Below, piece after piece: positions 11,500-22,693 of a stretch of DNA of 64,000 nt (the first letter of the stretch is position 1; each line of letters begins with the position of its first letter). Both the position numbers and the translations under genes were made by a program. Location: positions 33,525-97,524 of the forward strand of contig MU831901.1 of the NCBI GenBank assembly GCA_029204225.1. The letters run 5' to 3'. The stretch comes from Diphasiastrum complanatum. Its lineage: Eukaryota > Streptophyta > Lycopodiopsida > Lycopodiales > Lycopodiaceae. The notes under the pieces are model-generated. The model was given only the letters and a program-made list of their open reading frames with translations. It was not told the origin of the DNA and searched no databases.

Positions 11500-12651
11500 C
11501 AACTTATGCTCTGTCATTGTACCAATAGATAAAAGACTCTTCTAAAGGCCAGGAACATACAACACATTTTCAATTACCTTCACATGTCCATCGGAAAATT
11601 GAATAGGCACTGCACCAACTCCATGAATTTGGCACTCGTCGCCGTTCGCCTACGCAACTCTATCTCCATCATTAGTAAGCTCCAGGTTTTTGAACCATGA
11701 TTTGTTGCCAATCATGTGTCTCGTTGCTCTTGAGTCCACATACCAATGTGTATGATCAATGGAATGTTGCAATGATAATGTTGTCGCAAATGTCATGCCT
11801 TGATCTTCATTATCGCTATCATTCTCTTCTTCGACAAAATTGGTCAACTGCTTCACTTTGCCCCTCTTAATATCCGCCTTCTTCTTGCGACAATCTCTTG
11901 CCCAATGTCCAGGCTTTTGGCAATAGAAACAGTTGTCTTTCTTCTTCTTGCCTGATGTGGATCCTTGATTGTCATCCTCCACATTCGACTTCTTGGATTG
12001 CTTCTTGTATTTATGCTTCCCTTTGGCTAGCATTGCTTGATCTTCTGATGTGGAAAGTCGAGTTTTTACGACTTCACGCCTTTGTTCCTCCTTTAGGATA
12101 ATGCCATGAAGATTTTCAAATGTTGGTAGTCTCTCCCTCAAAGCAATGCCACTTGCAAACATTTAAAAAATTTTGGACAGGCCATTTATAGCTGTGTGAA
12201 CCAGCTCAACATCTCTTATTGGCTCTCCAGTAGCTGTCAACTGATCTCGTAACTCCTTTATTCGTGTGAAATAGGACCCTATGCCCTCATTCTCCTCCAT
12301 GCGAACACTTATGAGTTTGGTCCTCAAAAACATCATTCGAGAGGGATTCGCCATTTGAAACTGCGTTTTGAGTGCATCCCAAGTGCCTCTTGCTGATACA
12401 GCTTCACTAATGTGGGCAATGACATGATCCTTCACTGACAAGTTTATCAAAGATAAGGCCTTTTGCGCCCTTTTGTCAAATGCATGAATATCGGCTAGAG
12501 TTGTAGTTGGCCGTTGTTCCACCCCAGTGACAATGTCTCACAGCTCCTTTTCCATGAAAATACTTTTTATTTTGAATTTCCAAATGCTTTAATTGGATAC
12601 CCCGTCCAATCTACTAGCTTCTCCAAGCACGGATTCTCCCAATCCTGCCAT
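11500..12651 (-). pseudogene. copia gag-protease remnant
   Basis: Minus strand from ATG at 12651. The N-terminal gag block (SIWKFKIKSI) is followed by a UBN2-type capsid (DHVIAHISEAVSARGTWDAL...SRMMFLRTKLISVRM). The zinc knuckle CFYCQKPGHWARDC (CX2CX4HX4C) lies at about 11920-11880. The retropepsin site reads WYVDSRATRHM near 11730, where DSG is expected: the flap-side Gly is Arg, so the protease is inactive. Stops interrupt the capsid start, the capsid end (SKIF, 12163) and the post-protease region (TAG at 11542-11544). The order gag-PR-IN confirms Ty1/copia. Confidence 0.9.
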
Positions 12652-13825
12652 TTCGCCAGAAATTGCTCCTATAGCACCTTAATGAGGCCCAATGACAAGC
12701 TTATAGAGCAATTTAGACTTCTAAAAGTCAACTTTAAGGTCTGACCAAAAAAGTTTTAGGACCTCCCGCCGCTTTTTCGCCAAATTGGAAGCCAAATCGG
12801 TGTCGTCCTCCGAAATGCCCTTCGTCATCAACTCCCAACTACTTGCCCTCTAGAATGGTGAAAAGACCTTTGGCGCGCTCCGAACACTCTCTCCGCGGAA
12901 ATCCCTCTGTTTTCAGGTACCGTACTTGTAGGGTACAATCCTTTTCTGCCCTTAATTTGGAGGATTTTGGCTTTCAGACGGTCCTAAACAGAGAAAAGAC
13001 CCAAAAGATATGTGCCCTTATAGAAAATGCATTGTTTCTTCACAATGAAATAACTTCAAACTTCGTGAATTTGGGGACCCAACTCCAATTTCACATTGAA
13101 ATTTTTTAATGAAATTGAAGGTGTGCATGGCCCTTCAGTGCCCTTTGAGTCCACATCAAGTTCATCCAACGGTTGATCTCTAATCCACAGTCCACATCTT
13201 ATCATGGAGACTCAATCTCCATCACCTATTAGTCAGATTCTCTATCCGACGGCTCCTGGCGAACTCATGCAATAGCGCTAAACACTTACAGACGCTCAGG
13301 TCTGCCTCGCACTGATTCCTACCAGCTGATTGTACGCTCAGAATACTGTACGGCTACCCATGGCCATTTGTAGGCACATTCTACCTACTAGGACGCCCCT
13401 CTCCATGCATTTACAGCACTGAAAAATATTCTGTGTGGAGAAAGATCCACAGTTTTGTGCATGCAAACCCTAGCTGTACAAAGGATGGAGTTTTCTTGAG
13501 ATTTACTCAATCCTTTTCTGAGATATTTCTGGCAGTCTTCTACACCACTGAGGTCGCCCTACTGCAAGAACTCTCTTCGAATTTTCGGCTTCACAATTGA
13601 TGCACAATTGAATGCAAACAAGCTGTTCTTCTCAGCAACCCTTTGCTTGCTCCAATCAACTTGAAAATTTGGCAATTTTCAGTTTTTTTTCCAAATCAAG
13701 CCAATAGCTTATTCTAAAGCCTTTGAATTCAACTGCACCTGCAAACAATTTCTTGCTTGACTAACCGTAAATGATTCTTCAAATTTTCCCAAAATTCGGC
13801 TTCCAGCTAACATCGAACTACGCCA
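12652..13825 (-). other. Untranslated leader of the minus-strand copia element
   Basis: About 1.2 kb between PBS (13826-13844) and gag ATG (12651). No open frame with motifs is present. The position and polarity fit the long 5' leader seen in plant copia elements. Confidence 0.6.
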
Positions 13826-13844
13826 CTCCCAGGCTCTGATAGCA
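13826..13844 (-). other. copia primer-binding site (one mismatch)
   Basis: The minus strand reads TGCTATCAGAGCCTGGGAG directly after the LTR end GACA at 13845. It differs from the consensus TGGTATCAGAGCC by G to C at the third base. Confidence 0.8.
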
Positions 13845-14183
13845 TGTCAAGGACCTTACTGGCAGTATAGTTAGCTAATTTGCAAGCAATCTAACATCAA
13901 TCAGATAAACAGTAAAGAGAGATCACACACTAACCCAAGAGAACACTTCTGAACTATCTTTACAAAAGAGACTGAAAGATATATATACACAGTCTAATTT
14001 TTGTGGGGTACCGCTGCATGGCAGTTATCCCCATTACGGGATGCATGTCCCAACTTACACTTTGTGTACCATCAAACTGACACACATGCATACTATCACA
14101 AAGACTAATAAAAAACTCAAAATCACTGCTGAACATGAAAAGTCATGAATTCTGAGAGAAACTCAGGCTTACTTATTCTAACA
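13845..14183 (-). mobile_element. copia 5' LTR (339 bp)
   Basis: On the minus strand it starts TGTTAGAATAAG at 14183 and ends CCTTGACA at 13845, with the PBS immediately after. It has LTR-like features: TG...CA ends and a TATATATACA stretch (13979-13988) suitable as a promoter. The partner 3' LTR is not found because the element is cut off in integrase at 10581. The element appears to have landed in the gypsy element starting at 14184. Confidence 0.75.
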
Positions 14184-14655
14184 TCTTGTCGTGGCATGAA
14201 TAATGTTAAATCTGCATTTAGGGTTAGTTTGGGAGTGAATTTGCTTGATTTGAGTGGATTTGCTTGTTTGAAATCTAATCTGATCATGGACAGAAAAAGC
14301 TATTCAGATCACCAATCTTAAGATCCCTTTGGATCTGAGATATCAGAAAAAATAACAAAAATCGGTCAAATATATCAGATTTTGGTCAAAAAAAGCACTT
14401 CTAAACTTTCACCGAGTGAATCTTCGCCTATGGAACCTTTGCCAGTTCTATTTTTGGGTTTTGATTTTATGTCAAATTTTGGATCAAATCTGATACAATC
14501 TGATTTAGATTCTGAGAATTTTTTATTTTTGAGAAGTATCGATCGGTTGATTTTTGAAATCTGTTTCACGATATAGGAATCCAATTCTTGTCAAGTGAAA
14601 GAGATCTAGCAGATCTGATCTGAGATAGATTTAATTGAAAATCTAGATCCAATCA
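14184..14655 (+). other. gypsy 5' leader remnant
   Basis: AT-rich sequence with many GGATCTGA/CAGATCTGA-type words, upstream of the gypsy gag. It shows weak similarity to the sequence behind the 3' LTR promoter at about 19310-19370 (a TTAGGGTTAGT.GG block). The gypsy 5' LTR and PBS are missing, presumably replaced by the adjoining copia insertion. Confidence 0.4.
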
Positions 14656-15421
14656 TTGTTAGAAGAGCACCTCGTTTGGATCTACCCAAATACAATGGAT
14701 TAATAGATCCAGTTAGAATTCTTCAGATCTATTTTGAATCTTGTGAAGTCTATGGCGAGTGTTTTTCCAAGATAAACTTAAGCTTTTTCTTATGGCCTTA
14801 ACAGATGCAGCACAAGATTGGTACTATAATCAAGACGAAATTGAGCGTACAGATTGAGACACTGTTAAACGAGCCCTTATCACACAGTTCAAGCCTCGGA
14901 AGTTTATGGAAGACCCTTTCCTACTTTTAAGTAAAATTAAAATGGGGAAGCGGGAAATGGTTCGAGATTACATTGAACGGACAAAATGCGTCAGATCTGA
15001 GTGCAAACCTGAGCTGATTAACGAAAATGCCATGATGGTGTGGTTTTTGTCAAGTTTATTTAAAAGGATCAAACGTGAGCTGAAATGCCATAATGAGTAC
15101 GCAATCTTGCAAAATGCTATGGATGATGCAATTCGGGAGGAGGATGAAGATTCAGACGATGAGCCAAATATCAGTATGTTGCCTTATACAACAGGGCAGA
15201 CCACTACAAAATCCACCACTATTGCATCAATGAATGTCAACGCTACTGCAGAAATGATGCTCAATGACTTCGAGAAACTTGGGAAGAACCAGCAGAAACA
15301 AATGGAAAAGTTGCAGTCGCAATTTGATGAGAAGATCAAAGCATTGGAAGATTTCCATGGACAAGCGAATAAGGAACCTGAGAAGTTTGCAAAGACTTTT
15401 TCTACTAGGGAAAATGTCTAA
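14656..15421 (+). pseudogene. gypsy gag (retrotransposon capsid domain)
   Basis: Begins RRAPRLDLPKYNGLIDP followed by FESCEVYGEC, the N-terminal part of a Ty3/gypsy Retrotrans_gag capsid. After a frameshift/stop near 14800 it resumes with ALITQFKPRKFMEDPFLLL at about 14870. It runs open from 14906 to 15421 through KMGKREMVRDYIERTKCV and a CHNEYAILQNAMDDAIRE block into an acidic, then charged coiled-coil-like tail (about residues 110-165). The zinc-knuckle segment follows in another frame at 15457. Confidence 0.8.
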
Positions 15422-15456
15422 TGTTCTATTTGTACATGAAATCACACAGTGAATGA

Positions 15457-16044
15457 GTGTCCTCAATTGAAAAAATGAATGAAAATCAGTTATGCCATTT
15501 GTGTAATTTGCCTGATCATGAGACTGCTTTTTGCAACTTTAATCCTCGGATAATTCAACAATGGTATGCCCAGATGGGATATCGAGAACCACATTATGGA
15601 GGAAATCCGGCAGCTAGACCTCGTCAATCTGCTCTTGGATACCCGGAACGATTAGCCTTACCTGCCCCACCAAAGCACCCCGCTCCTCCTACCAAATTGA
15701 TGGAACCAGAACCTTATAGAAGTGCTGAGCAATGGAACTATGGTAATGATCAAGAAGGTGGATCTTCAGAACAATATACTTTTTATGTTGCCGCACAACA
15801 ACGAGCATCTAGAAATTGGACCAGAGCACCACTTGGATGCTTTGCTTGTGGAAAAAATCACAGAGTTGCAGAATGTCCAAATAAAGAAAAATTTGTACCA
15901 TTCTGTCATGACTGTGGTTATGGACATTGCTATACAGAATGTCCAGCAAGACCGAAGCCACCTTCGACTACAGCTCTTGTAAATTTGATAATAATCAAGC
16001 AAAGACCAGTAGCTCAGAATAAACCAAGTGATGGTGGTCACTAG
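15457..16044 (+). pseudogene. gypsy gag zinc-knuckle region (three knuckles)
   Basis: Contains three CCHC-like boxes: CHLCNLPDHETAFC near the start, CFACGKNHRVAECP about 130 residues in, and CHDCGYGHCYTECP near the end. The first and second have the spacing CX2C-X4-5-HX4-5C; the third (CX2C...H...C) is a variant. The sequence between them is Pro-rich. It ends SDGGH at a TAG, after which reading continues in the same element. It is the nucleic-acid-binding end of the gag above. Confidence 0.8.
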
Positions 16045-16099
16045 AGCATAGAAGCAGAAAGAACCGGTAGCAGATCCAATACCTGATGATTCTATACCA

Positions 16100-17075
16100 T
16101 TAACTGATATACCAACAACATCTGGAGTCTATCCAAATCTTCATGCAGAAAAAAAAAGATATCAGGATATGAGGCAGTGGATTAAACATTTGCAAGAAGA
16201 AGAGGAGGTTGAAGCTGCTAGAGCAATAGCCGAAGTTCGTTCTTCACCATTGCAGCCATCAAAAAATTCACGTACCGATATGAATGCTCAGTTGCATCAT
16301 CATGAAAAACCCTTCAAGATGACTGAACCAGAAGCACCGCAAACAGAACTGCTCATGAATATTTTTCCTAGTAAGATCAATATTTCGTTGGGAGAGTTCC
16401 TGAAGTTGGTGCCAAAAGCAAAAGAAATATTAGCGCAAAAGTTAACTCAAGCTGAACTAGAAGTTCATTAGGAGCCACTTTTTTGTGCTGGATTTGAAGA
16501 ATCTAATGAAGTATTCCATGTCGGAGCAACTTGGGAAAGTGAACAAAAAAATATCACCCTGCCGATACAGCATAGACAATTTTTAATGAAGTAGCCGTGA
16601 TAGATGGCGGTTCTAAAGTAACCTGATTTCTACAAAGCTATGTGCAAAATGAGGCCTTACAAAGATAAAGCCTGCAACTTTTGCCATTAAGCTAGCTGAT
16701 CAAACGACAGTTCGTCCGCGAGGAATGGTTGAAGATATACCTATCAAAATTGCCACAGTACAATTCGTCATTACTTTCATAGTAATGGACTTACCAGAAG
16801 CACCAAATGTCTACCGAGTCCTATTGGGACGCCCATGGTTACGAGTTGTGCAAGTAATTCATAACTGGGGTACCGAAAAAATCACTTCTGAAAATCATGA
16901 ACGTGCAGTCAAGGTTGATCCTGTAACTTGGACTATCAAACCAGTGGTTCAAAAAGAGGATGATGATTCATCAACAACGGATCATACTTGTGACCGACCA
17001 GTGACGAAGAAACAAGCCAAGCAACATGATAATACAGTCCTGAAATGGAAAAATCCTCCTCAAAAAATTGATTGA
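16100..17075 (+). pseudogene. gypsy gag-pol linker and aspartic protease remnant
   Basis: The piece at 16169-16471 ends with NISLGEFLKLVPKAKEIL, a block also typical of this gypsy lineage upstream of protease. A stop (TAG, after EVH at about 16469) follows. The protease active site survives as AVIDGGSKV near 16590-16620 (D-G-G in place of D-S/T-G). The C-terminal flap partner is YRVLLGRPWLRVVQVIHNWG at about 16810-16870, where LGRPWL is a hallmark of retropepsin-like gypsy proteases. A basic linker follows, and 17072-17587 is a Ser/Lys-rich spacer ahead of RT. Confidence 0.7.
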
Positions 17076-17586
17076 AGAATGTGCCACCCTTACTGGATAA
17101 AGGCAAAGAAAAAGTCAAGAATGATTCTACAAGTCAAAGTTCTAGCAAGACATCATCGTTTAGGAAGTCTTCACCTTCGAAGAAGAGTTTATTTTCTCAA
17201 AAGTCATCACCTCCACGATCAATTCTTGCTAATAAGGCTAAGCAAAGATCCAAGACAAGTCCTTTTGACAAAGAACAAGCAGATGTAGTCCAGCATGATA
17301 TGCCTGAACATTTTAAACGCTATACACTGGATGGTGTGGTTATCATGTTCGCCAAAGCACATCGTGAACCCGAAGAACATGTGCTAGAATCAAAAGATGT
17401 TTACGATGGCCCAACTAGGACACAACCTATGAATCTTGCAAACCAGGAGAACCAAAAAAGATTGTTTAAGTTGGATCACAACTTAATCATGAACAGTTTC
17501 AAGCGCTTCGAACTTTACTTATTAAGTATCAAAATTGCTTGCATGGACTTATTAAGATCTCAAGGGTATTTCGACGTCAGTTATTG

Positions 17587-17954
17587 AACACACCATATCT
17601 TTAATACCTGATGCTGTTCCAAAGGTTACAAAGTTTTATCGCTGTAATCCCAATGTTGCGGATCTGATAAAGAAAGAGCTTCAGAGACTGCTTGAGGCCG
17701 ATTTCATTTATGAGATCGAGCATACAAAATGGGTTTCACCGATTATCATTGTTCCTAAGAAGAATGAGAATTTGAGAATTTGTGTGAATCTCAAGACCTT
17801 GAACAAAGTGACGCGGAAGGATCACTTTCCATTACTTTTTCTAGAAAGCATTTTGGACCTCCTTGCTGGAGCGGAAGCTTATAGTTTTTTGGATGGATTT
17901 AGTAGTAACCAGGTGTATCTTCATCAAGGACCACACCATTTTTTAGAAGACTAA
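17587..17954 (+). pseudogene. gypsy reverse transcriptase, N-terminal third
   Basis: Reads IKKELQRLLEADFIYEIEHT then WVSPIIIVPKKNENLRICV and LNKVTRKDHFPL, followed by LDLLAGAEAYSFLDGFSSNQ. These are RT motifs 1 to 3 of Ty3/gypsy (P..PK..G..R.C.D in motif 1-2; here Val-Asn replace Val-Asp). The first catalytic Asp survives in SFLDGFS. The frame ends at TAA 17952-17954, before the YxDD box. RNase H and integrase are missing entirely, so an internal deletion joins RT to the ORF starting at 17954. Confidence 0.85.
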
Positions 17955-18715
17955 TGAGCGTCGAGGACCAGATTTAGAGCTTTTTAGCGCAACATCCTCA
18001 TGAGTCCTCGCGTGGTGGGTGGGTCCTCAAGTTTAAGACCTCTGAAATAGAGGCCGACAAAGAATTTGATAAAATACCCGCATTGGGAGAGCAGCCAGCT
18101 TGGAGAGTTATAGTTTTTGAGAAAACTCCGGAATCCATCAGGAGTTATGTGGCCAGCCCTCGCCAATTGCGCGTAGATCCATACTATTATGTACCAATGC
18201 TGCGCAGGGATAAGTGGAAGGATTTGGGATTGGCCATGGACAAAATTACTATTTATATGCTGAACTAGCCAATCATCCACCAACCTTACGGTTGGAAAAT
18301 TTCAATGGATTTGCACCGGGCACTACAAGCATATCAGCGGGAGTATATACACTCTCCCGATCTAATAGTGAGGCAATCGACGCTCTTTGCAAAAGATTTG
18401 ACTCTATTGGCATCTGTGGCAACGCGATGGGATGATTGCCTTCCTCCTTTGGCATTCAATCCGAATAAGCCAATGGCGTCATAGAGCATTAAGGATCAGC
18501 TGCCGGTGGCTAGATTGTATTTCCGTGCCGCAATGATGGGAGGCTCCTGGGAATCTCGATTCACAGCCTGGACAACTTCAAAGTGGATCGCCGAAGCCCA
18601 CCGTTGTTTTTTGCCGCATAATCTAGATTTCAACACTGCCCGACTCGATTACATGGAGAAGGTGCAGTATCATTTAATAAAGATTCGACGTGAAGCAAAT
18701 AAAAGCCCCCAGTAA
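17954..18715 (+). pseudogene. Unidentified 3' ORF of the gypsy element, interrupted by three TAG codons
   Basis: One reading frame from ATG 17954 (overlapping the RT stop as TAATG) to TAA 18713-18715, 253 codons. Its only interruptions are TAG at 17975-17977, 18266-18268 and 18482-18484. The contexts around the stops (DQI-TAG-SFLAQHP, YMLN-TAG-PIIHQPYG, PMAS-TAG-SIKDQLP) all suit Gln. The residue composition is that of a folded protein (for example DPYYYVPMLRRDKWKDLG and LYFRAAMMGGSWESRFTAWT), with no signal peptide, membrane helix or zinc motif. I do not recognise the family. Its place between pol and the 3' LTR (PPT at 18752-18762) is that of an env-like or accessory ORF, but no env hallmark is seen. 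Confidence 0.6.
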
Positions 18716-18751
18716 CTACATCTCGCAGGTGTCGTGGGACTACCACCAGTT

Positions 18752-18762
18752 TTGGTGGGGGA
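18752..18762 (+). other. Polypurine tract of the gypsy element
   Basis: TTGGTGGGGGATAC lies just before the LTR start TGGAGGG at 18769, at the position expected for plus-strand priming. Confidence 0.6.
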
Positions 18763-18768
18763 TACTAT

Positions 18769-19500
18769 TGGAGGGTTTGTAGATCCCAAGGAAATCCTAA
18801 CCCTAGTTAATAAGTGAGAGGGATTTGGCACCCTACGTGTGTAAGGCCAATCCGATGATCACATAGAGATTTGATTAATTAGAAAGTTAATAAAAGGACT
18901 TTAGGACTTTTTGCGGGACTTTTAATGTCGTAGGGCCTAAATGTCAAGTTAGTGAATAAAGTTGAGTTTCCCTCCAATTTGGATGGTTCCCACTCTTTTT
19001 TAAATTTGAATAGTTAGGGAGGCAGAAATGGACCAATAGGATTCAGAGATGAAGGTCCTCCTCTCTACTATAAAAAGAGACCAACTCGAGTTTGCTACAC
19101 ATGTACATATCTTCATTTCAATAAAGCAGATTGGTTCTCTTGTGAAATGGGTTTATGAATGTCCTTGCTCTCTATCACTTTTCCTCCATCTCTCATGCTT
19201 TTATTGTATTTTGTTAATTGTTGGATCTGATTGTTATTGGGATTGCATGTTTTTATATTTTTTACGAGAGAGAAAGGGAGAGAGAGAAAGAGTAAGCTAT
19301 TTTCATTGTGGATCTAGTGCTAATGGATGTAGTGTTAATGCTTAGGGTTAGTGGATGGTAGAGTTAGATGTGAATCTTCCATTCATGCTGAAATCTGAAC
19401 TATCCTATCGCTCTCATGGAAACAAATCTACACATGACAACTAACTTCATCTCCTCGATGCTAGATTGACTAGATCTTGGGTTGAGGATAGGCAAGGAAA
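18769..19500 (+). mobile_element. gypsy 3' LTR (right end not resolved)
   Basis: Starts TGGAGGGTTTGTAGATCCC after the PPT. It carries a TATA box (TATAAAAAG, 19069-19077) and AATAAAG about 55 bp downstream (near 19119), as in a U3-R boundary. The region from there to about 19500 is U5-like or flanking; without the 5' LTR the end cannot be fixed. The 19501-19605 stretch shows nothing. Confidence 0.6.
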
Positions 19501-19605
19501 GAAACCCACTACACTGTTAAATATTTTTTAGTATTTGCTATTTATTACAACCGCCTTGTAACAATAAATGTATGTACAATAGTTGGTGAACTGCCATAAA
19601 GTCTT

Positions 19606-20710
19606 CTAACAATTTATTTGGATCAATTTTTCCCTGATGGAAAAAGTCAAAAAAAGTCGGTTAGTTGATGGTTGAGAAAAAGTCAACAAAGTTGGGTAAG
19701 TCAACAATGTCGGATTTGATGGAGTTAGAAAAAACGTCGATGTCGATTGAGTCGAGTATGCCGATTGTCGAGTTTGTGAAGATATGTATATATCTATATC
19801 AGAGAAGTCGATGTCGATGACTTCAATATCTTGGATGACTTCGAAGTCGATGAAGTCAAACTTCGACATATCTTTTAGGAGGCTCATTATTGAATGAAAT
19901 TGAGACTGAGCATCGAAATCCAACACTGAAAGCAGCCTACTGCTGCATGAACCTTCATATGATAGTGTATGCATTGAATGTTTGGATTTAACCAACATGT
20001 ATTAACAGTATGACCGTCACGTCTGCATCTAATGCAGAAATTCTTGTCACCACCTTGCAATTTTTGCTTGGTAGGTGCCATTGATCTTCCTTTTTTGTTT
20101 GTATCCTTCGGTTGATTGTGGTCCGATCTTTGAGACAACCCCCTCTTAGCATTAGGTTTTCTCTTGCGTTGATCCTTGTTGCTATACAGAGCTTGATTGG
20201 ACTCTTGTTTGTTATCATAGTGCTCTCTAGCTTCTACTTCCTCTGTGATCTCGACTACTGCCTTTTCAAGAGTCATAGCAGGATCCTCAGCTAATAGAGC
20301 GTGTGTCGTTCGGAACGATCTTGGTAGCATGCACAATAGATACATCAGTTGCTTCTCCTGTGAGACTGTGTGCCATGTTCCAACCTTGTGCAAAGAAAGG
20401 AATAGATTTTTCATCTTTTTGATGAATGTGGTGAGATCTTTACCATCCCAGCCTAGGTACGTGAGTTGATCTTCTAAATGCATGATTTGGTTTCGAACCT
20501 TGCTATCAATGCATCCCATAGTTCTCATGCATTTGCTATTGATGAGAGATCGAGTATGATGTTGTATTCGATGAAGAGAAGATAAGTTCCATTTGCGAAG
20601 CTCCTTGCTAGTGTTTACTGGCTTTTCTTCGATCTAGTCCACCCAATGCTTCTCCTCTTAGGATAAGTGAAGTCTTCACCTTCCAGGCTAGGTAGTTTGA
20701 ACCATCTGCC
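19606..20710 (-). pseudogene. copia gag remnant (minus strand)
   Basis: Minus strand. The N-terminus at about 20707-20640 reads DGSNYLAWKVKTSLILRGEA (copia gag signature). After a break, an open frame from 20528 reads MRTMGCIDSKVRNQIMHLED, then a UBN2-type stretch (LTTFIKKMKNLFLSLHKVGT...MLPRSFRTTHALLAEDPAM). It ends with a basic linker and the knuckle CIRCRRDGHTVNTCW (about 20040-20000). A second frame (19998-19606) carries an Asp/Ile/Phe-rich low-complexity tail whose DNA is rich in GTCGA words. It may be element sequence past the knuckle, but no protease motif is visible. Confidence 0.75.
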
Positions 20711-20851
20711 TGAAGTATTGTGAAAATATTTGATTAAATGCTACTTATAGATGCCATTGTTGTATACAACTTTTCAACTTGAATGAGGCTCTGTTGTTCT
20801 AAATGACCTTGGTCTAATAAAATCTTGGTGCTCTGATACTCTGATCAAGCA

Positions 20852-20923
20852 GGCTCTGATACCACTATAGTAGTCTGATAGTGATAGACAGGAGACACTT
20901 TTCAACCTCATGCTCTGATACCA
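20852..20923 (-). other. Duplicated copia primer-binding site
   Basis: On the minus strand TGGTATCAGAGCC occurs at 20864-20852 and TGGTATCAGAGC again at 20923-20912, 60 bp apart. The rightmost probably adjoins the LTR. The region from 20924 to about 21500 contains TATATAAAC on the minus strand (near 21445) and is a candidate 5' LTR for the gag at 19606-20710, but its ends were not defined. Confidence 0.7.
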
Positions 20924-20959
20924 CTATTGGAATGTGTAGACAAGATATGACAAACGCTC

Positions 20960-21920
20960 TGATACTGAATCCATTGATGGGATGTCAGATAATCCACTCT
21001 CTGTTCAGATTTCTATGATTAACCTACATAGAGTTGAACTCTCGGTCGTAGGCTACTGTTGCTAACTGCGATCTATCCTCTTCCAAACTTTAGATGGACA
21101 CTGCCTATCTAATACTGTTTTTCATACATTGATTGAAGCGATCCTATGTGCGAAAAACATAATAACAACTGAATGTGCAATGACAATGAACAAGCATAAG
21201 GACATTCAAGATTATACATAAGGGGCAAGATGATCTTTGTGAGCAAATAGCATCTCTATTCTCAAATGATTTTTGTGAGCGCTGCTTGTCAGACCGCACA
21301 ATGTGTATACACAAGAGAGTTTGTCTCCTACGAATTCTAACTCATCAATTGGTCTCGCTTACTAGCGGACTCTGACATCAACTCACCTACACAACATTAA
21401 CCTATGTTTTGCAACTCAACCTTCTCTTTGTCGTTCATCCTGTTTATATAGGAACAGAGAAAAATGATTTAAGCTAATCATTAGATTACAAGAACTGGTT
21501 TAAGCACGTTCTAACGACTTCCAATTTGTTGTTCCTTTGTCCATGGAGTTCGTTGTGCATCTGGTGCTTCGCTTGATGTTCCCTGTACTTGGGTCATGAA
21601 TATCCGCCATTTTTGTAGTCGTCTTTGCACCCTTTTGTGACCACAATCGTGTGAAATGCACAAATCTTAGGTTGTTCATCAGAAGGGTACCCTGTTGCAA
21701 GCACTCATAAAAATCCTTGTACAGTTTGGGAAAAACTTCCTTGTGCTAAGTGACAAATCTGTTTATGTCAAACTGAAAATTGAAATAGGACAAAAAATGA
21801 GCCTATTTGTCGCTAATCCCAGCATCAAGAAGGAAAGAACTAAGAGCTCTATCATAGATCGAACTAGTAGACGAGGAGGCCATATCGATATGAGGGGATG
21901 ATTAGCAAGGGGACCTAAAG
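20960..21920. other. Putative LTR and anonymous sequence
   Basis: Holds the TATA-like element noted above and otherwise no recognisable coding signal. The open frames at 21500-21700 and 21695-21901 have no motifs. Confidence 0.35.
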
Positions 21921-22227
21921 GGTGTATTCCTCGGCGTGTGATGGCGATATACACTATACATAATTCCAGATATCAGAACTATGCCCTGGGAGAGCGGTAC
22001 TACTCTGGAAACATCTGTTGGGCGTGTGGTAGCGATATAGTACATTTTGATTTTGGAGCAGGTCGGTTTGCTGGACTCGATATGCGAAACTGAATTCCCA
22101 AAATGACCCTCTTATGTATACATTTATTCAGAGGATCTGAACCATACATGTGTTTCAGAAACGTGCGGTCAAAATTTTCACATGTGTGGAAAACGACGGC
22201 CAAATCATTGCATGACATGTGTATATT

Positions 22228-22405
22228 CCAGATCTTGACACATGTCCTTGCACGTGCATGCCAACTATACGATTGTATGGACCAGTCATCCCGTGACGGG
22301 TGTGTGGTCCAGATCATGACATGTGTCCTCGCATGTGCATGCCAGCCGTATGATTGTACGGACCAGTGATGTCTTGACATGTGAGTGGTCCATATGATGG
22401 CACAC
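22228..22405. repeat. 81-bp tandem repeat, about 2.2 units
   Basis: Units start with CCAGATC(T/A)TGAC at 22228 and 22309, and a third partial unit starts near 22389. Each contains ACATGTGTCCT.GCA.GTGCATGCCA and a TATGATTGTA.GGACCAGT block. The array lies upstream of the TATA box of the H3-like gene. Confidence 0.8.
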
Positions 22406-22463
22406 GTGCGGGGAATGGAAGTGTCACATCACACATGTAACAATGATTACGACATTCAGTAGG

Positions 22464-22674
22464 TATAAAAGAATGTTTTCAACTCATTTTTTGGTTTTGG
22501 ATTTCTTGGTTCCCTAGCGCTCCTCACGATCCGCATATTACTACCATGCACCCAGTCAGTCAGATACCCATACAACTTCCCCCTCCGCGCGTCGTAGCGA
22601 TACGCCATCTCCCATTTTGCCATCACGCGTCTCCCCTCTCCGATATCCATTATTCTTTCTATTTGGCACGTCAT
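22464..22674 (+). promoter_or_regulatory. Histone-type promoter of the H3-like gene
   Basis: TATAAAAG at 22464-22471. A 7/8 match to the reverse of the plant histone octamer (GATCCGCA at 22528-22535; the octamer is CGCGGATC). The plant histone hexamer ACGTCA occurs inside GCACGTCAT (22666-22674). Both cis-elements are known from plant H3/H4 promoters. Here the octamer and hexamer lie downstream of the TATA box, so either another start site is used or part of the arrangement is chance. Confidence 0.4.
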
Positions 22675-22693
22675 AGCGATACCTTAGCTTGAA

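Larger units (their letters stand above)
21935..22681 (+). promoter_or_regulatory. Four dispersed copies of a GCGATA-containing motif
   Basis: A 15-16-bp word with the core CG(T/C)G(T/C)(G/C)(A/G)T(A/G)GCGATA occurs at 21935-21949, 22023-22037, 22587-22602 and, in the variant GCACGTCATAGCGATA, at 22666-22681. All four are in the same orientation. The last ends 12 bp before the H3-like ATG. They may be regulatory or remnants of a repeat; the sequence does not decide. Confidence 0.45.

Noticed and set aside
17954-18715. Stop-codon reassignment or RNA editing (TAG read or edited to CAG)
   Set aside because: Editing of this kind is known from plant organelles, but this ORF is inside a nuclear-type retroelement, and other element copies here contain frameshifts too. 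CHG deamination is simpler.
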